Of a stretch of DNA of 64,000 nt, positions 31,081-39,909 are shown piece after piece; position 1 is the first letter of the stretch, and each line of letters begins with the position of its first letter. A model generated the notes under the pieces. It searched no databases, was not told where the DNA came from, and was given only the letters and a program-made list of their open reading frames with translations. The stretch is from Monomorium pharaonis (lineage: Eukaryota > Arthropoda > Insecta > Hymenoptera > Formicidae), in contig NC_050471.1 in NCBI RefSeq assembly GCF_013373865.1, positions 20,145,047-20,209,046 of the forward strand. Reading direction: 5' to 3'. Both the position numbers and the translations under genes were made by a program.

Positions 31081-32100
31081 TCATTTTAATAACGGTGCAA
31101 TTATATATTTATACTTGTATCCCTTATTGGCTAATAATCGGCCGTGTGTAACGTAATTACGTTTATGCGCGTTTGTAGCCAACAATATATCTTTGTACTT
31201 TCGTTTATCGTTTTCCGTGTAAACTGAATCGTTGGGATATCGTTTAAAGATCAGTTCGTAAAGACCGTGTGTACCAACGTATTTTACATCACCGATAATT
31301 ATGTGATCACTACTGTTGACGTCGAACGTTTTATTACCCAACATCATACCATCCTTGTCTAAACGAACGCCGTACACGGTATCCATAATTTTCTCTTTTT
31401 CACTACGACCGCTGAGAAAATCTCCGATGTACTTTTGACCCAGCGGCCCCAAGTGCTGAGATAACGTTTCTAGACCTTCTGACGTTTGTAATCGATTTCG
31501 AATGGTTGTCGCAAACGAATCGTCGGCGGATTCAAAAACAGTCTCGAGAGCCTTATTTAACGGTTTTAGAGCTTCAATCGTTGATTGTACAGCTACCGTA
31601 CGCGGTGTGGACGTTATCGCTGACGGATCTATCACGTCGTTGGACGTACGCTGCACCGACGGCGACGGTATATTCATTGCATCGTTTGACGTATGCTGCA
31701 CCGACGGCGACGGTAAATTCATTGCATCGTTTGACATATATCGCATCCATTTGTTCGATTCACTTAATGCATGGTCCACTGAACTGTCTTTTCGTTTTCT
31801 CTTATTTTTTATCACATCCTTCTGGATGAACGATGTTTCGATGCCTACGTCATCGACACGCGGTTCTTCCTTTATCACGCGGACGCCGGAATTATCGACG
31901 ATCTTTTGCAGCGGCTCAATGAGCGGCTCGAAGTGTCTCTTCGTCGCGATATTCTCCTCGATCCTACCGGTCTTCAAAGCGCGATGTTTCTTACGAATCG
32001 ATTCGCTCGTTTTCTCAATTTCCTTCGCGATTTTCTCGCGCTCACGCGTTTCCTTGTTCCCAATCATGTTGACAGACAGCGTCGATCGCTCACGTTTCAT
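31081..32100 (-). CDS. Polinton-associated protein with C-terminal GTHGLYELIF domain
   Basis: 339 aa from the ATG at 32100. The N-terminal half is basic and charged, with helical EREKIAKEIEKTSESIRKK. The middle has three 14-15-residue repeats around T-S-N-D-A-M-N-I-P-S-P-S-V-Q. The C-terminal about 120 residues (GPLGQKYIGDFL, YGVRLDKDGMMLG, GTHGLYELIFKR, LLATNAHKRN, YKYIIAPLL) match a domain that recurs in arthropod Polinton proteins of unknown function. It follows the ATPase stop by 23 bp on the same strand. A structural or DNA-binding role is possible but unproven. Confidence 0.75.
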   Translation of the reverse strand: MKRERSTLSVNMIGNKETREREKIAKEIEKTSESIRKKHRALKTGRIEENIATKRHFEPLIEPLQKIVDNSGVRVIKEEPRVDDVGIETSFIQKDVIKNKRKRKDSSVDHALSESNKWMRYMSNDAMNLPSPSVQHTSNDAMNIPSPSVQRTSNDVIDPSAITSTPRTVAVQSTIEALKPLNKALETVFESADDSFATTIRNRLQTSEGLETLSQHLGPLGQKYIGDFLSGRSEKEKIMDTVYGVRLDKDGMMLGNKTFDVNSSDHIIIGDVKYVGTHGLYELIFKRYPNDSVYTENDKRKYKDILLATNAHKRNYVTHGRLLANKGYKYKYIIAPLLK

Positions 32101-32123
32101 CCCCAACGAAGTATCGATGACGA

Positions 32124-32831
32124 CTAATCGCTCCGCAGCATCGCGAACTCGTTAAATCCTCTTCTATATCGCCCGTTAGTAAGTGAACTATCCTTGTCTA
32201 TTACTAGAAATCCATAATCACGCCGCCAACAATCACGACATAACGCACAAAAATCATCGTATGACATATCGGTGTTAACATGATCGTTGTACACATGTTT
32301 CAGGTTGGTACCATCCTGTTTAAACAGGATCAGCAGGTTTGCGTTGTCGCGTATAAGATGTTTAGGTATTCTCGCGTACGACTGACAAAGATAAAAGCAG
32401 TCGACGTTCGAATGCCGACCCATCGCAAAATACTCTCTCACGGCATCCTGCTTGTCGCACGCAATATCGTCAAAGATGAAAATTGAGTTTGGACGCGCTT
32501 CATTCGGCGGAATGACGTCACAGTTATTGGAGAACGTAAAATAGTTAATTTCATTCATCGATCTTAACAAATTTTCCAAATACCGATATTTCGGCTGTTG
32601 CAAAGATTTCGAGTACACGTACACGTTCTCGAAACGTACACCGTGCGGACATTCCAACAAGTTTATCATAATGTTGGTTTTACCGCAGTTCGATGGGCCA
32701 CAAATAATCGCGCGTATGGTAGTAGGCAGCATCGCGCCATGCTTGCGCCTCTCTCCGTCATCCCTCATTAGTCGTAACTTGTCATCGTAATTCGTAACGC
32801 ATATCGCCAACGGTTGTCGCACGAATCTCAT
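32124..32831 (-). CDS. A32-like genome-packaging ATPase
   Basis: 235 aa. Walker A is GPSNCGKT at residues 45-52 and Walker B is SIFIFDD at 116-122, followed by a CxSY-like segment (CQSYARIP) typical of FtsK/HerA-type packaging ATPases of Polintons and related viruses. It would pump the element's DNA into a preformed capsid. The first gene of the minus-strand block, it starts at an ATG 37 bp downstream of a TATAAATAGG box. Intact. Confidence 0.93.
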   Translation of the reverse strand: MRFVRQPLAICVTNYDDKLRLMRDDGERRKHGAMLPTTIRAIICGPSNCGKTNIMINLLECPHGVRFENVYVYSKSLQQPKYRYLENLLRSMNEINYFTFSNNCDVIPPNEARPNSIFIFDDIACDKQDAVREYFAMGRHSNVDCFYLCQSYARIPKHLIRDNANLLILFKQDGTNLKHVYNDHVNTDMSYDDFCALCRDCWRRDYGFLVIDKDSSLTNGRYRRGFNEFAMLRSD

Positions 32832-32867
32832 GTTTTCGGAATCTGATTATATAGTGGAATCGAACGA

Positions 32868-32879
32868 CCTATTTATAGG
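32868..32879 (-). promoter_or_regulatory. TATA box for the minus-strand block
   Basis: Read on the minus strand, CCTATAAATAGG lies 37 bp before the ATPase ATG. The same palindrome-like CTATTTATAGGCG occurs 33 bp before the first gene of the divergent plus-strand block. Confidence 0.7.
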
Positions 32880-33185
32880 CGAGTGAGTGCAGCGTATGCT
32901 GTATATGAGTATGTGTGCGTGTGTGTGAATGCAGCGTACGGATAGAGAAAGCATAAAGGAAGAAGATAAGCTCATTACGGTGCGTATCAATGGCCGCGCG
33001 AAGAAGGAAGATAAGCTCGTCGCAGCGTGTATCAATGGCTGCGCGGGCGTGACGCTATACCCCGCAATGGTTGGGCGTGATCGCTGTGTTTATCAATAGT
33101 CGGGCGTGACACAACTTATCACCGTGCGTACTAATGGGCGATCCTGTTGAAGATGACTGCTAAATTAATATAGAATTAATATTTT

Positions 33186-33712
33186 TACGTTCGTTCACAT
33201 ACTTTTAACGTTCGTTCACGTATTTTCCACGTTCGTTTACGTACTTCTTATGTTCGTTTCACGTTCGTTCACGTACTTTCCACGTTCGTTTACGTACTTC
33301 TTATGTTCGTTTCACGTTCGTTCACGTACTTTCCACGTTCGTTCACGTACTTCTTACGTTCGTTCACGTACTTTCCACGTTCGTTTCACATACTTTCCAC
33401 GTTCGTTTACGTACTTCTTACGTTCGTTTCACGTTCGTTCACGTACTTTCCACGTTCGTTTACGTACTTCTTATGTTCGTTTCACGTTCGTTTCACGTTC
33501 GTTCACGTACTTTTCACGTTCGTTTCACATACTTTCCACGTTCGTTTACGTACTTCTTACGTTCGTTCACATACTTCTTATGTTCGTTTCACGTTCGTTC
33601 ATGTACTTTCCACGTTCGTTTACATACTTCTTACGTTTATTTCACGTTCGTTCACATACTTCACACGTTCGTTCCACATTCGTTCACGTACTTCTTACGT
33701 TCATTTCACGTT
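33186..33712. repeat. ACGTTCGTT minisatellite between the divergent Polinton blocks
   Basis: About 530 bp of tightly packed words ACGTTCGTT followed by TACGTACTTCTT, CACGTACTTTCC or CACATACTT, with a unit of roughly 20-22 bp and larger composite units. It is open in all three plus frames, but the Phe/Ser/Arg-rich products are artefacts. Its position between two TATA boxes suggests a shared regulatory or replication role, not proven. Confidence 0.85.
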
Positions 33713-33807
33713 TTAAACATCCTTACGTATATGTATAACCGTTTCATGTTTAACATCTCTCTATATATTTTTTCTTTATTCAGAACGAAACATGTTGCGA
33801 TCTGAGG

Positions 33808-33818
33808 CTATTTATAGG
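33808..33818 (+). promoter_or_regulatory. TATA box for the plus-strand capsid block
   Basis: CTATTTATAGG, 33 bp before the ATG at 33851; identical in core and similar in spacing to the minus-strand box at 32868-32879. Confidence 0.65.
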
Positions 33819-33850
33819 CGTGTAAAATCACGCATCGCTCAGTATCAAAC

Positions 33851-34120
33851 ATGTATCTTATACTGTCACACCCCTCCGATATACTCGAATTGAGCGCCGA
33901 GCAGTTAGAATTCGTGCCAAAACCTATTTTGCTACGCGTGTGTGGCAACTACATCGAACACGTTTGGGACAGGCTTCCGGAACATATAAGGGCTGATCTA
34001 GAGGTTCGAAGCTATCGTCGTTGCTACGAGCATTACAATCAACCGTGGCAGCGGACGCACATCGACGGACCCGCGCCGTTGATCAAAAATTGTGTCGAAT
34101 GCCGGCTGTCGCAACGGTAA
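33851..34120 (+). CDS. Small Polinton protein, 89 aa
   Basis: The first gene after the divergent region. The product begins MYLILSHPSDILELSAEQL, a hydrophobic then acidic start, and has a central Trp-rich helix (YIEHVWDRLPEHIRADL) and C-terminal Cys (KNCVECRL). No domain recognised. Its stop at 34120 overlaps the ATG of the PLA2-like gene at 34099 by 22 bp in another frame, so translational coupling or reinitiation is likely if both sit on one mRNA. Confidence 0.65.
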   Translation: MYLILSHPSDILELSAEQLEFVPKPILLRVCGNYIEHVWDRLPEHIRADLEVRSYRRCYEHYNQPWQRTHIDGPAPLIKNCVECRLSQR

Positions 34121-34770
34121 AACGCGGCTGTGGTCAACTGCTGAATCGCGCGATAAACGCTCTTCCTTTCGAATTACATATTCCCGGTTACCAGTTTTGC
34201 GGTCCGGGTACTCGGCTGAAAAAGCGATTGGCCAGAGGTGATCAAGGTATAAATCCGCTTGACGCGGCGTGTCGCGAACACGACATTGCGTACTCCCAGA
34301 GCAACGAGCTCATCGACAGACACGCGGCGGATAAGATACTCGCGGACAAAGCGCTAAAACGGGTAATCGCGAAAGATTCACCTCTCGGGGAAAGAGCAGC
34401 AGCTGCTGCTGTCTGGGCAGCCATGAAAGCCAAGACGAAGATTGGTATGGGTATGAAGAAGAATTCAACGAAAAAATCGACGAAAAAAAAACGCATACTT
34501 CAGACTGCAAAACGAGGTGGTGCATTACCGATTTTACCAATATTGGGTGCACTCGGATCCTTGATTGGTGGAGCGGCTGGTGTGGCAAAGGCAGTGAACG
34601 ACAACAAAGCCGCGCGACGTCAGCTCGAGGAGTTACAGCGTCACAATCGCGCGATGGAAGGTCACGGCTTATATCTCGCCCCATACAAACGCGGGCGAGG
34701 ACTGTATCTTGCCCCGTACAAACATGGAAAAGGTGTACAGAAGAAAAAAAAAACGTCGAAGAAACATTAA
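34099..34770 (+). CDS. PLA2-domain virion protein with core-peptide-like tail
   Basis: 223 aa from the ATG at 34099, chosen because the longer frame (from 34021) only adds an overlap shadow of the 89-aa gene. Residues 30-70 carry a parvovirus-VP1-type phospholipase A2 signature: a calcium loop YQFCGPGT (31-38) and the catalytic His-Asp of CREHDIAY (58-65). Then follow a basic Lys-rich linker, a hydrophobic Gly/Ala/Ile/Leu segment (LPILGALGSLIGGAAG) and two LYLAPYK motifs, like small adenovirus/Polinton core or membrane-lytic peptides. Likely a minor capsid protein for endosome escape. Its end runs over an A10 tract, with the protease in the -1 frame. Confidence 0.8.
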   Translation: MPAVATVKRGCGQLLNRAINALPFELHIPGYQFCGPGTRLKKRLARGDQGINPLDAACREHDIAYSQSNELIDRHAADKILADKALKRVIAKDSPLGERAAAAAVWAAMKAKTKIGMGMKKNSTKKSTKKKRILQTAKRGGALPILPILGALGSLIGGAAGVAKAVNDNKAARRQLEELQRHNRAMEGHGLYLAPYKRGRGLYLAPYKHGKGVQKKKKTSKKH

Positions 34771-34796
34771 CACTACCCACAGGTGCGACGACGAAC

Positions 34797-35132
34797 GTGC
34801 AATTGACGCAACTAGCAAAACGCGCGCGTATTCCATATTTCAGAGGTGTTTTTATGCGTAACGCGTTACCGACGAGTGGTGCGCGTCTAAACGAGAGTGG
34901 TATCATAAATTTGGACGATACGACGGGCCCCGGCACTCACTGGGTGGCGTACGTAAAGAGGGGTAACCACGTCGCGTATTTCGATAGTTTCGGCAATCTT
35001 CGACCACCTAGAGAACTAGTACGATACTTTGGGGACGGGGTGACAACGATTGAGTATAATCGAACGTCCTATCAAACGTACGATCAGAGCATTTGTGGAC
35101 AACTCTGCCTGCAGTTTCTTCAACGCGTGTAA
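34797..35132 (+). CDS. Adenovirus-type cysteine protease (maturation protease)
   Basis: At least 111 aa. The catalytic pattern is His48 (GTHWVAY), Asp63 (YFDSFG), Gln97 and Cys100 (QSICGQLC), as in adenain-like proteases that process capsid precursors. A conserved leader (IPYFRGVFMRNALP) precedes the active site, and the internal ATG at 34854 would cut into it. The frame stays open upstream without an ATG, and begins here at GTG only by convention. The real N-terminus may come from a -1 frameshift on the PLA2 gene, a splice (CTACCCACAG at 34773-34782 resembles an acceptor) or an upstream non-AUG start. Active-site residues are intact. Confidence 0.88.
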   Translation: MQLTQLAKRARIPYFRGVFMRNALPTSGARLNESGIINLDDTTGPGTHWVAYVKRGNHVAYFDSFGNLRPPRELVRYFGDGVTTIEYNRTSYQTYDQSICGQLCLQFLQRV

Positions 35133-35182
35133 ATTTAAAAAGCTGAACTAGTACCGCAAAGACTCAGTATTTCACCACCATC

Positions 35183-35950
35183 ATGTCGCTGACGTTTACC
35201 CTGAGCGGCAAGAGCAGCGTTCTCGCGGCACACTATTCTCCAGCTATAGATTTGAGCGACGATGCTTATGAGCTCGGTCTAACGATTTTTGAAACCTATA
35301 ACACGATACCGAACGTGAATGCCTCAAACAATACGTTTTACTTTGACAAGGATAACACGGAGATTACGATTCCCGAGGGATCGTACGAACTGCGAGCTAT
35401 AAACGAATTTTTGAAACGCACAATTTCACAAAAACGTCCGCAACACGATGGAACTCATTCCGGTGACGTTACGCGTGGGGGCAACGATGATGATAATGAT
35501 GGGGAGTATCCGATAACGCTTCGCGCCAACTACAATACAATGAGATGTGAGATCAAATGCGCCTACAGTATACATTTTGGTAAACCCAACAACATAGGAT
35601 CGCTGCTAGGATTCTCACCGAAGCGTGGTGTACTGCTACCGCGAAAATGGCACGAATCGGACGTGTCGATCAACATAATGAACGTGAACATTATTCGCGT
35701 GGAATGCAACGTGACCGCGGGCGCGTACAGCAACAATAAGAGTGTACACACGATACATGAGTTTTCACCGAGCGTGCCACCAGGATATAAGATATCGGAA
35801 AGGCCCACACAAATCATTTATCTGCCAATCATCGTGCGGTGCATTACGGATCTGACAATACGCGCCGTCGATCAGAACGGACGATTGCTTGATTTTCGAG
35901 GAGAAGAAATCACCGTCAGACTGCACGTGCGACGACGGTTGCAACAATAA
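35183..35950 (+). CDS. Minor capsid (penton-like) protein candidate
   Basis: 255 aa, beta-rich (FTLSGKSSVLAAHY, YELGLTIFETYN, TFYFDKDNTEITIPEGSYEL), with the SYELRAINEFL turn that I associate with Polinton/adintovirus minor capsid proteins. It lies between the protease and the major capsid gene, the usual place for the penton protein. A single jelly roll forming the fivefold vertices is the expected role. The identification rests on order, length and beta pattern rather than on catalytic motifs. An acidic loop (GGNDDDNDGEYP) interrupts the fold. Confidence 0.7.
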   Translation: MSLTFTLSGKSSVLAAHYSPAIDLSDDAYELGLTIFETYNTIPNVNASNNTFYFDKDNTEITIPEGSYELRAINEFLKRTISQKRPQHDGTHSGDVTRGGNDDDNDGEYPITLRANYNTMRCEIKCAYSIHFGKPNNIGSLLGFSPKRGVLLPRKWHESDVSINIMNVNIIRVECNVTAGAYSNNKSVHTIHEFSPSVPPGYKISERPTQIIYLPIIVRCITDLTIRAVDQNGRLLDFRGEEITVRLHVRRRLQQ

Positions 35951-35962
35951 CGCGAACGTGAG

Positions 35963-36160
35963 ATGCTCGTGCTAAACACATCGCAGCGCGCGAAAGATAA
36001 CGTTATCTCCACACCAGTGCCAACATTCCAACAGTCACCCGATACTCTTGCGACAACGTTTAATAATATTCAATCATCCTGTTGCCCCGAGAAAAAGAAG
36101 CTCAACGCGTCAAACGTTAAATTTTTACAATCTCTGGGATTCGCGGTGCGAAACGTCTGA
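35963..36160 (+). CDS. Small Polinton protein, 65 aa
   Basis: Twelve bases after the minor capsid gene and five bases before the major capsid gene. The C-terminal motif (LNASNVKFLQSLGFAVR) resembles the end of small proteins seen in this position in other arthropod Polintons. Otherwise Ser/Thr/Gln-rich. Function unknown; the tight packing suggests one transcript. Confidence 0.55.
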   Translation: MLVLNTSQRAKDNVISTPVPTFQQSPDTLATTFNNIQSSCCPEKKKLNASNVKFLQSLGFAVRNV

Positions 36161-36165
36161 TAACG

Positions 36166-37365
36166 ATGACTGACATTCTAAACATCGGAGACGAGCCGAT
36201 CTTCGATGATCGCATCGTCAAGATCGAGACTCATACGTACAATCCGTTTGCCAACACAACGTTCGGGCACAGCGACGAAATACGAATACCCATACACCAA
36301 CAGGATCTGTACACATTGCCGTTCGAAAGTTTTCTATACATCGAGGGAAAAGTGACAATAAACAAACCAGCCGAGGGATTTTCGGTGGTACTGGGAAATA
36401 ATTTTGTCGCGTTCATGTTCGATGAGATTCGATACGAACTCGACGGTGTAGAAATTGATCGCAACAGAAATGTTGGAATAACCAGCACACTGAAAAACTA
36501 TGCAACTGTGTCGTCAGACAAAAACGTGATTCTGAGGAACGCAGGATGGATTTCGGGTTGGGACGTGAATGGATACTTTAATTATTGCGTACCACTCAAC
36601 ATGCTGTTGGGGTTTTGCGAGGATTACAGACGCGTGGTGATCAACGCTCGTCACGAGTTAATTTTAATACGTGCGCGTAACGATAACAACAGTCTAATGG
36701 GAAGTTCGGAGTTGGAACCCACGATTGATATATTCAAGATACAATGGCGCATGCCTCACGTACTGCTGAACGAGATACATAAGTTGTCGATGCTGCGTAC
36801 TCTGGAGAGCGGACGGTACCTGAGCATGGCTTTTCGTTCGTGGGATCTGTACGAGTTTCCACTATTGCAGCAAACAACTAAGCATTCGTGGGCCATCAAG
36901 ACCGCTACTCAGCTTGAGAAGCCACGATATGTTATCTTTGCTCTGCAGACGGGTCGAAAGAACATTGTGTCCGAGGATCCAAGCCGATTCGATCATTGCA
37001 AATTGACAAACGTGAAACTGTATCTGAACTCGGAATGTTATCCATACGACGATATGAACTTGGATTTCGATAAAAATAAATGGGCGATTCTGTACGACAT
37101 GTACGCGCGTTTCTGCAAGGGTTATTATGGATACGAGTATCTCGAGCCGAACCTCACCACTTCAACTTTTCTACTTAACGGTCCATTCGTAATCATCGAT
37201 TGCTCTCGACAAAATGAATCGGTCAAGAGCGCAACCGTGGACGTGCGCATAGAATTTGAATGCAAAGAGAATGTGTCGATGAATACCACCGCGTACTGCC
37301 TCATCATACACGACCGCGTGGTTCAGTACAACCCGTTGACAAACGTTGTGCGCAAAATCACCTAA
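36166..37365 (+). CDS. Major capsid protein candidate (double jelly roll)
   Basis: 399 aa with strongly alternating beta segments and aromatic turns (HTYNPFANTTFGHSDEIRIPI, NNFVAFMFDEIRYELDGVEID, FNYCVPLNMLLGFCEDY, FKIQWRMPHV). I recognise it as the double-jelly-roll-type protein common in arthropod Polintons. It would form the trimeric capsomers of an icosahedral shell, with the neighbouring protease and ATPase acting in maturation and packaging. Shorter than capsid proteins of some other Polintons. The frame is intact from ATG to stop. Confidence 0.8.
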   Translation: MTDILNIGDEPIFDDRIVKIETHTYNPFANTTFGHSDEIRIPIHQQDLYTLPFESFLYIEGKVTINKPAEGFSVVLGNNFVAFMFDEIRYELDGVEIDRNRNVGITSTLKNYATVSSDKNVILRNAGWISGWDVNGYFNYCVPLNMLLGFCEDYRRVVINARHELILIRARNDNNSLMGSSELEPTIDIFKIQWRMPHVLLNEIHKLSMLRTLESGRYLSMAFRSWDLYEFPLLQQTTKHSWAIKTATQLEKPRYVIFALQTGRKNIVSEDPSRFDHCKLTNVKLYLNSECYPYDDMNLDFDKNKWAILYDMYARFCKGYYGYEYLEPNLTTSTFLLNGPFVIIDCSRQNESVKSATVDVRIEFECKENVSMNTTAYCLIIHDRVVQYNPLTNVVRKIT

Positions 37366-37397
37366 CAACGTTGTACATTAAAGGAGAGGGAGATAAG

Positions 37398-37405
37398 ACA
37401 ATATA
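37398..37405 (+). promoter_or_regulatory. TATA-like box before the 196-aa gene
   Basis: ATATATAA, about 52 bp upstream of the ATG at 37457 and after the major capsid stop. Confidence 0.4.
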
Positions 37406-37456
37406 TAACTCTACGACGCATCGAAGTCAACCACAGTATTCTCAACGACAGCTGTC

Positions 37457-38047
37457 ATGCTTATACCAACGTTCGTAGACCTGCAAGGTTTCATCGTTGG
37501 AGGAAAATTTATCGTTAAGGAATTTGCCTCTCTCAAAGATGGATTTGAACTCACCCACTACTTGTTTACACCCACTTATCCATGGGAATACCTTACCAAG
37601 GCAGAAAGATGTCAGGTGGCATGGTTGAAAGTGAATCATCATGGAATATCATGGGAGGATGGATTAATTCCGCACAGCATGGCTAGGAGTTTGATTACAA
37701 AGGCGGTGATGGGTACAACTGCAACCGATGATGAAATTCTCGTGTACGTCAAGGGATGTGAGAAACGAGAATGGTTGCGTGATTTACTTCTGGACGAGGC
37801 GAGACAGGAAGCTTACGTCGAGAATATCGAGACGCATTACGAAGACATAGAACCTCTAAACAAGTTGGACATTATGTACACTTTACGATGTCAGAATCAT
37901 GTGAACAACTGTGCTTTACAAAATGTATTTAAGCTGTTTAATTGGTGGTCTAAGAATAAAAAATATATATCGTATCCATTTTTACATTCTTTTACCCCCT
38001 CATATTTCCCTTTTTCCCCCATCTCGTTTTATTTATACAATTTTTAA
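37457..38047 (+). CDS. Polinton-associated 196-aa protein, possible nuclease fold
   Basis: I recognise the block (FVDLQGFIVGGKFIVKEFA, HYLFTPTYPWEYLTKAERCQVAWLKVNHHGISWEDG, VYVKGCEKREWL) as recurrent in arthropod Polinton-like proteins. Asp-x-x-Gly-Phe followed by a later acidic/His arrangement loosely suggests an RNase-H/exonuclease-like fold, but I cannot prove it. The last 30 residues are aromatic and low in complexity and may read into untranslated DNA. It follows the major capsid gene after a TATA-like box, so it may have its own promoter. Confidence 0.6.
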   Translation: MLIPTFVDLQGFIVGGKFIVKEFASLKDGFELTHYLFTPTYPWEYLTKAERCQVAWLKVNHHGISWEDGLIPHSMARSLITKAVMGTTATDDEILVYVKGCEKREWLRDLLLDEARQEAYVENIETHYEDIEPLNKLDIMYTLRCQNHVNNCALQNVFKLFNWWSKNKKYISYPFLHSFTPSYFPFSPISFYLYNF

Positions 38048-38367
38048 CTTAAAACTATATAGGAAAAAATAATTTGAACAATATCATTTTTATACATTTA
38101 TTTTGTTATATAAAGCATAACGTACAATATGATTAGCTTACACGACTGGTTTTCTTTACACATTTTACTTGTCATATAAAGCATCATATACAATATTATC
38201 GAAAGCGTAAGCAATTAGCTCACACTCTACGAGACATGTTTTATCATATTTTTCGCGTAATAACTTTGCAGCGTCGCTTTTATTAGTAATATGATTTTGA
38301 CGCAAAATAGTAATAAACTTCTTATATTTATCGCTCACGCTGTACGTATGTTGATCTAATTGATGAC

Positions 38368-39234
38368 CAGAGATGGGTAGCAGCAAATACTTTTGTCTTC
38401 AAATTACACATTCAATTACATATTACTTTTATAATTTGTAATTGAAATCCATTTAATTATCCATTATTTTCAGCATTTGTAATTAAGTTCCATTTAATTA
38501 CTCATTATTTTGAGCATTTGTAATGGATGTCCAAAGTAATTAAATTACACTATTGTAATGTAATTACATTTGTGTGATTTAATTACATTTGCGTGATTTA
38601 ATTACATTTGTGTAATTTAATTATATTTGTGTAATTTAATTACATTTGTGTAATTTAATTACATCTGTGTAATTTAATTACATTTTAATTTTTATTCGAA
38701 TTGAGTTAACGACAAAGAGAACGTGAGAGTGTACATACTGTACATACTGCAAAAATAATATATTGTGTATCTAGCGGAGAAAGCGACATTTTTTAGACGA
38801 TCGTGAAATTTGCCTTCTGCTTGGGCGGCAATCATACGAGTCTGAAAGAAAAGCTTTCTCCCATGCATAAGATATTTTTCATAAGTTATGAACTTATGTT
38901 AACTCAATTCGAATAAAAATTAAAATGTAATTAAATTACACATACAGACGTAATTAAATTACACAAATGTAATTAAATTATACAAATGTAATTAAATTAC
39001 ACAAATGTAATTAAATTACACAAATGTATAAATAAATTACACAAATGTAATTACATTACAATAGTGTAATTTAATTACTTTGAACATCCATTACAAATGT
39101 TCAAACAAATTAGTAATTCAATGGTGTTTAATTACAAATGTTCAAAGTAATGTGTAATTAAATCACATTTAATTATTCATTGTTTTGAGCATTTGTAATT
39201 TGGTAATAGTCAATTACAAATTCGCCCATCTCTG
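38368..39234. mobile_element. hAT-type MITE rich in GTAATTA words
   Basis: 867 bp with ends CAGAGATGGG and CCCATCTCTG and a perfect 8-bp duplication TTGATGAC (38360-38367 and 39235-39242). The arms reiterate ACAAATGTAATTAAATT-like 15-16-bp words in both orientations, around a short unique centre (38710-38900). It has no transposase. It interrupts the 218-aa Polinton gene. Confidence 0.92.
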
Positions 39235-39649
39235 TTGATGACATACATAATCAACACAATCTTCAAGTTCATATAGGAACAGTAAGGTTGACGGCTTCAT
39301 GTACATGCAATTATCATGCAACACCAACTTTATAATATTTTCATCGCGCATTTTTACAAGTTTTATAATCAGATCACAAACTGCAAATCTTGAAGATACT
39401 GCACAAATCGTTGTGCAGTCAAAATAAGCTGACCGCACAAATCGTTCAATATCCACCCGTCGATCTATAAACGTTTTCCATGTTGCGTATGGCAAAATTA
39501 TTTGATTGCCCCTGTTGTCGCCAAGCAGTATTTCCACATAAGATATAGGTCCCACGCCGATTGCAATATCCAAGTATTTGTATGCCGTGGCGGTCAAGGC
39601 GTATCTCCTACCCAAGATGCGTGGAGTATAACGCGGCTGCGATAATGCT

Positions 39650-39732
39650 CTGTAAAAAAAAATATAGCTCGCTATAGAAAAATATAAGATATTAATACGA
39701 AGAAAATTTTAAAAATTATAAAAAATACTTAC
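39650..39732 (-). other. 83-bp intron of the 218-aa gene
   Basis: On the minus strand, AAACC|GTAAGTATT and TTTTTTTTTACAG|AGCATT. Splicing joins CC|A and continues the frame PALSQPRYTPRILGRRY. In the second Polinton the donor is mutated (ATAAGT). Confidence 0.8.
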
Positions 39733-39896
39733 GGTTTATCACACGCCTTGTTCTGTTGGATCGGAACGTAATAGTTCATGCTGTACGTTTCGGGAAGCTT
39801 TTGAAGTCTGTCTTCCACCGACTGAGGAGCAAACGAGAAGTTTTGCTGTCCGTCTTGTAACACGCGAGTGATGCGGTACCATTGTCAGAACTCTTC

Positions 39897-39905
39897 TTAT
39901 ATTGT
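39897..39905 (-). promoter_or_regulatory. TATA box of the 218-aa gene
   Basis: Minus strand ACAATATAAGAAGAGTTC. The second Polinton has AGTATAAAAAGAGTTC at the same place followed by the same TCTGACAA, so box and downstream start-site sequence are conserved. Confidence 0.6.
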
Positions 39906-39909
39906 ACAC

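Larger units (their letters stand above)
38165..39779 (-). pseudogene. Spliced 218-aa Polinton gene split by a hAT MITE
   Basis: Exon one is 39733-39779 (ATG AAC TAT TAC..), with an 83-bp intron at 39650-39732 (GTAAGT..TTTTTTACAG). The second exon is 39243-39649, then a MITE, then 38165-38367. Without the intron, the MITE and one target copy, the frame is exactly 219 codons. The product begins MNYYVPIQQN and has a beta-rich middle (ISYVEILLGDNRGNQIILPYATWKTF) vaguely like ssDNA-binding PC4 folds, and a helical end. A decayed copy exists in the second Polinton (54777-60131). Only the insertion breaks it. Function unknown. Confidence 0.8.

Noticed and set aside
33250..33805. Phe/Ser/Arg-rich proteins in three frames
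   Set aside because: Caused by the ACGTTCGTT minisatellite. All three frames are open, and gene neighbours begin at proper ATGs outside it.
34021..34098. Longer N-terminus for the PLA2-like protein
   Set aside because: The extra codons overlap the 89-aa gene in another frame and add no family sequence. The ATG at 34099 leads directly into the conserved part.
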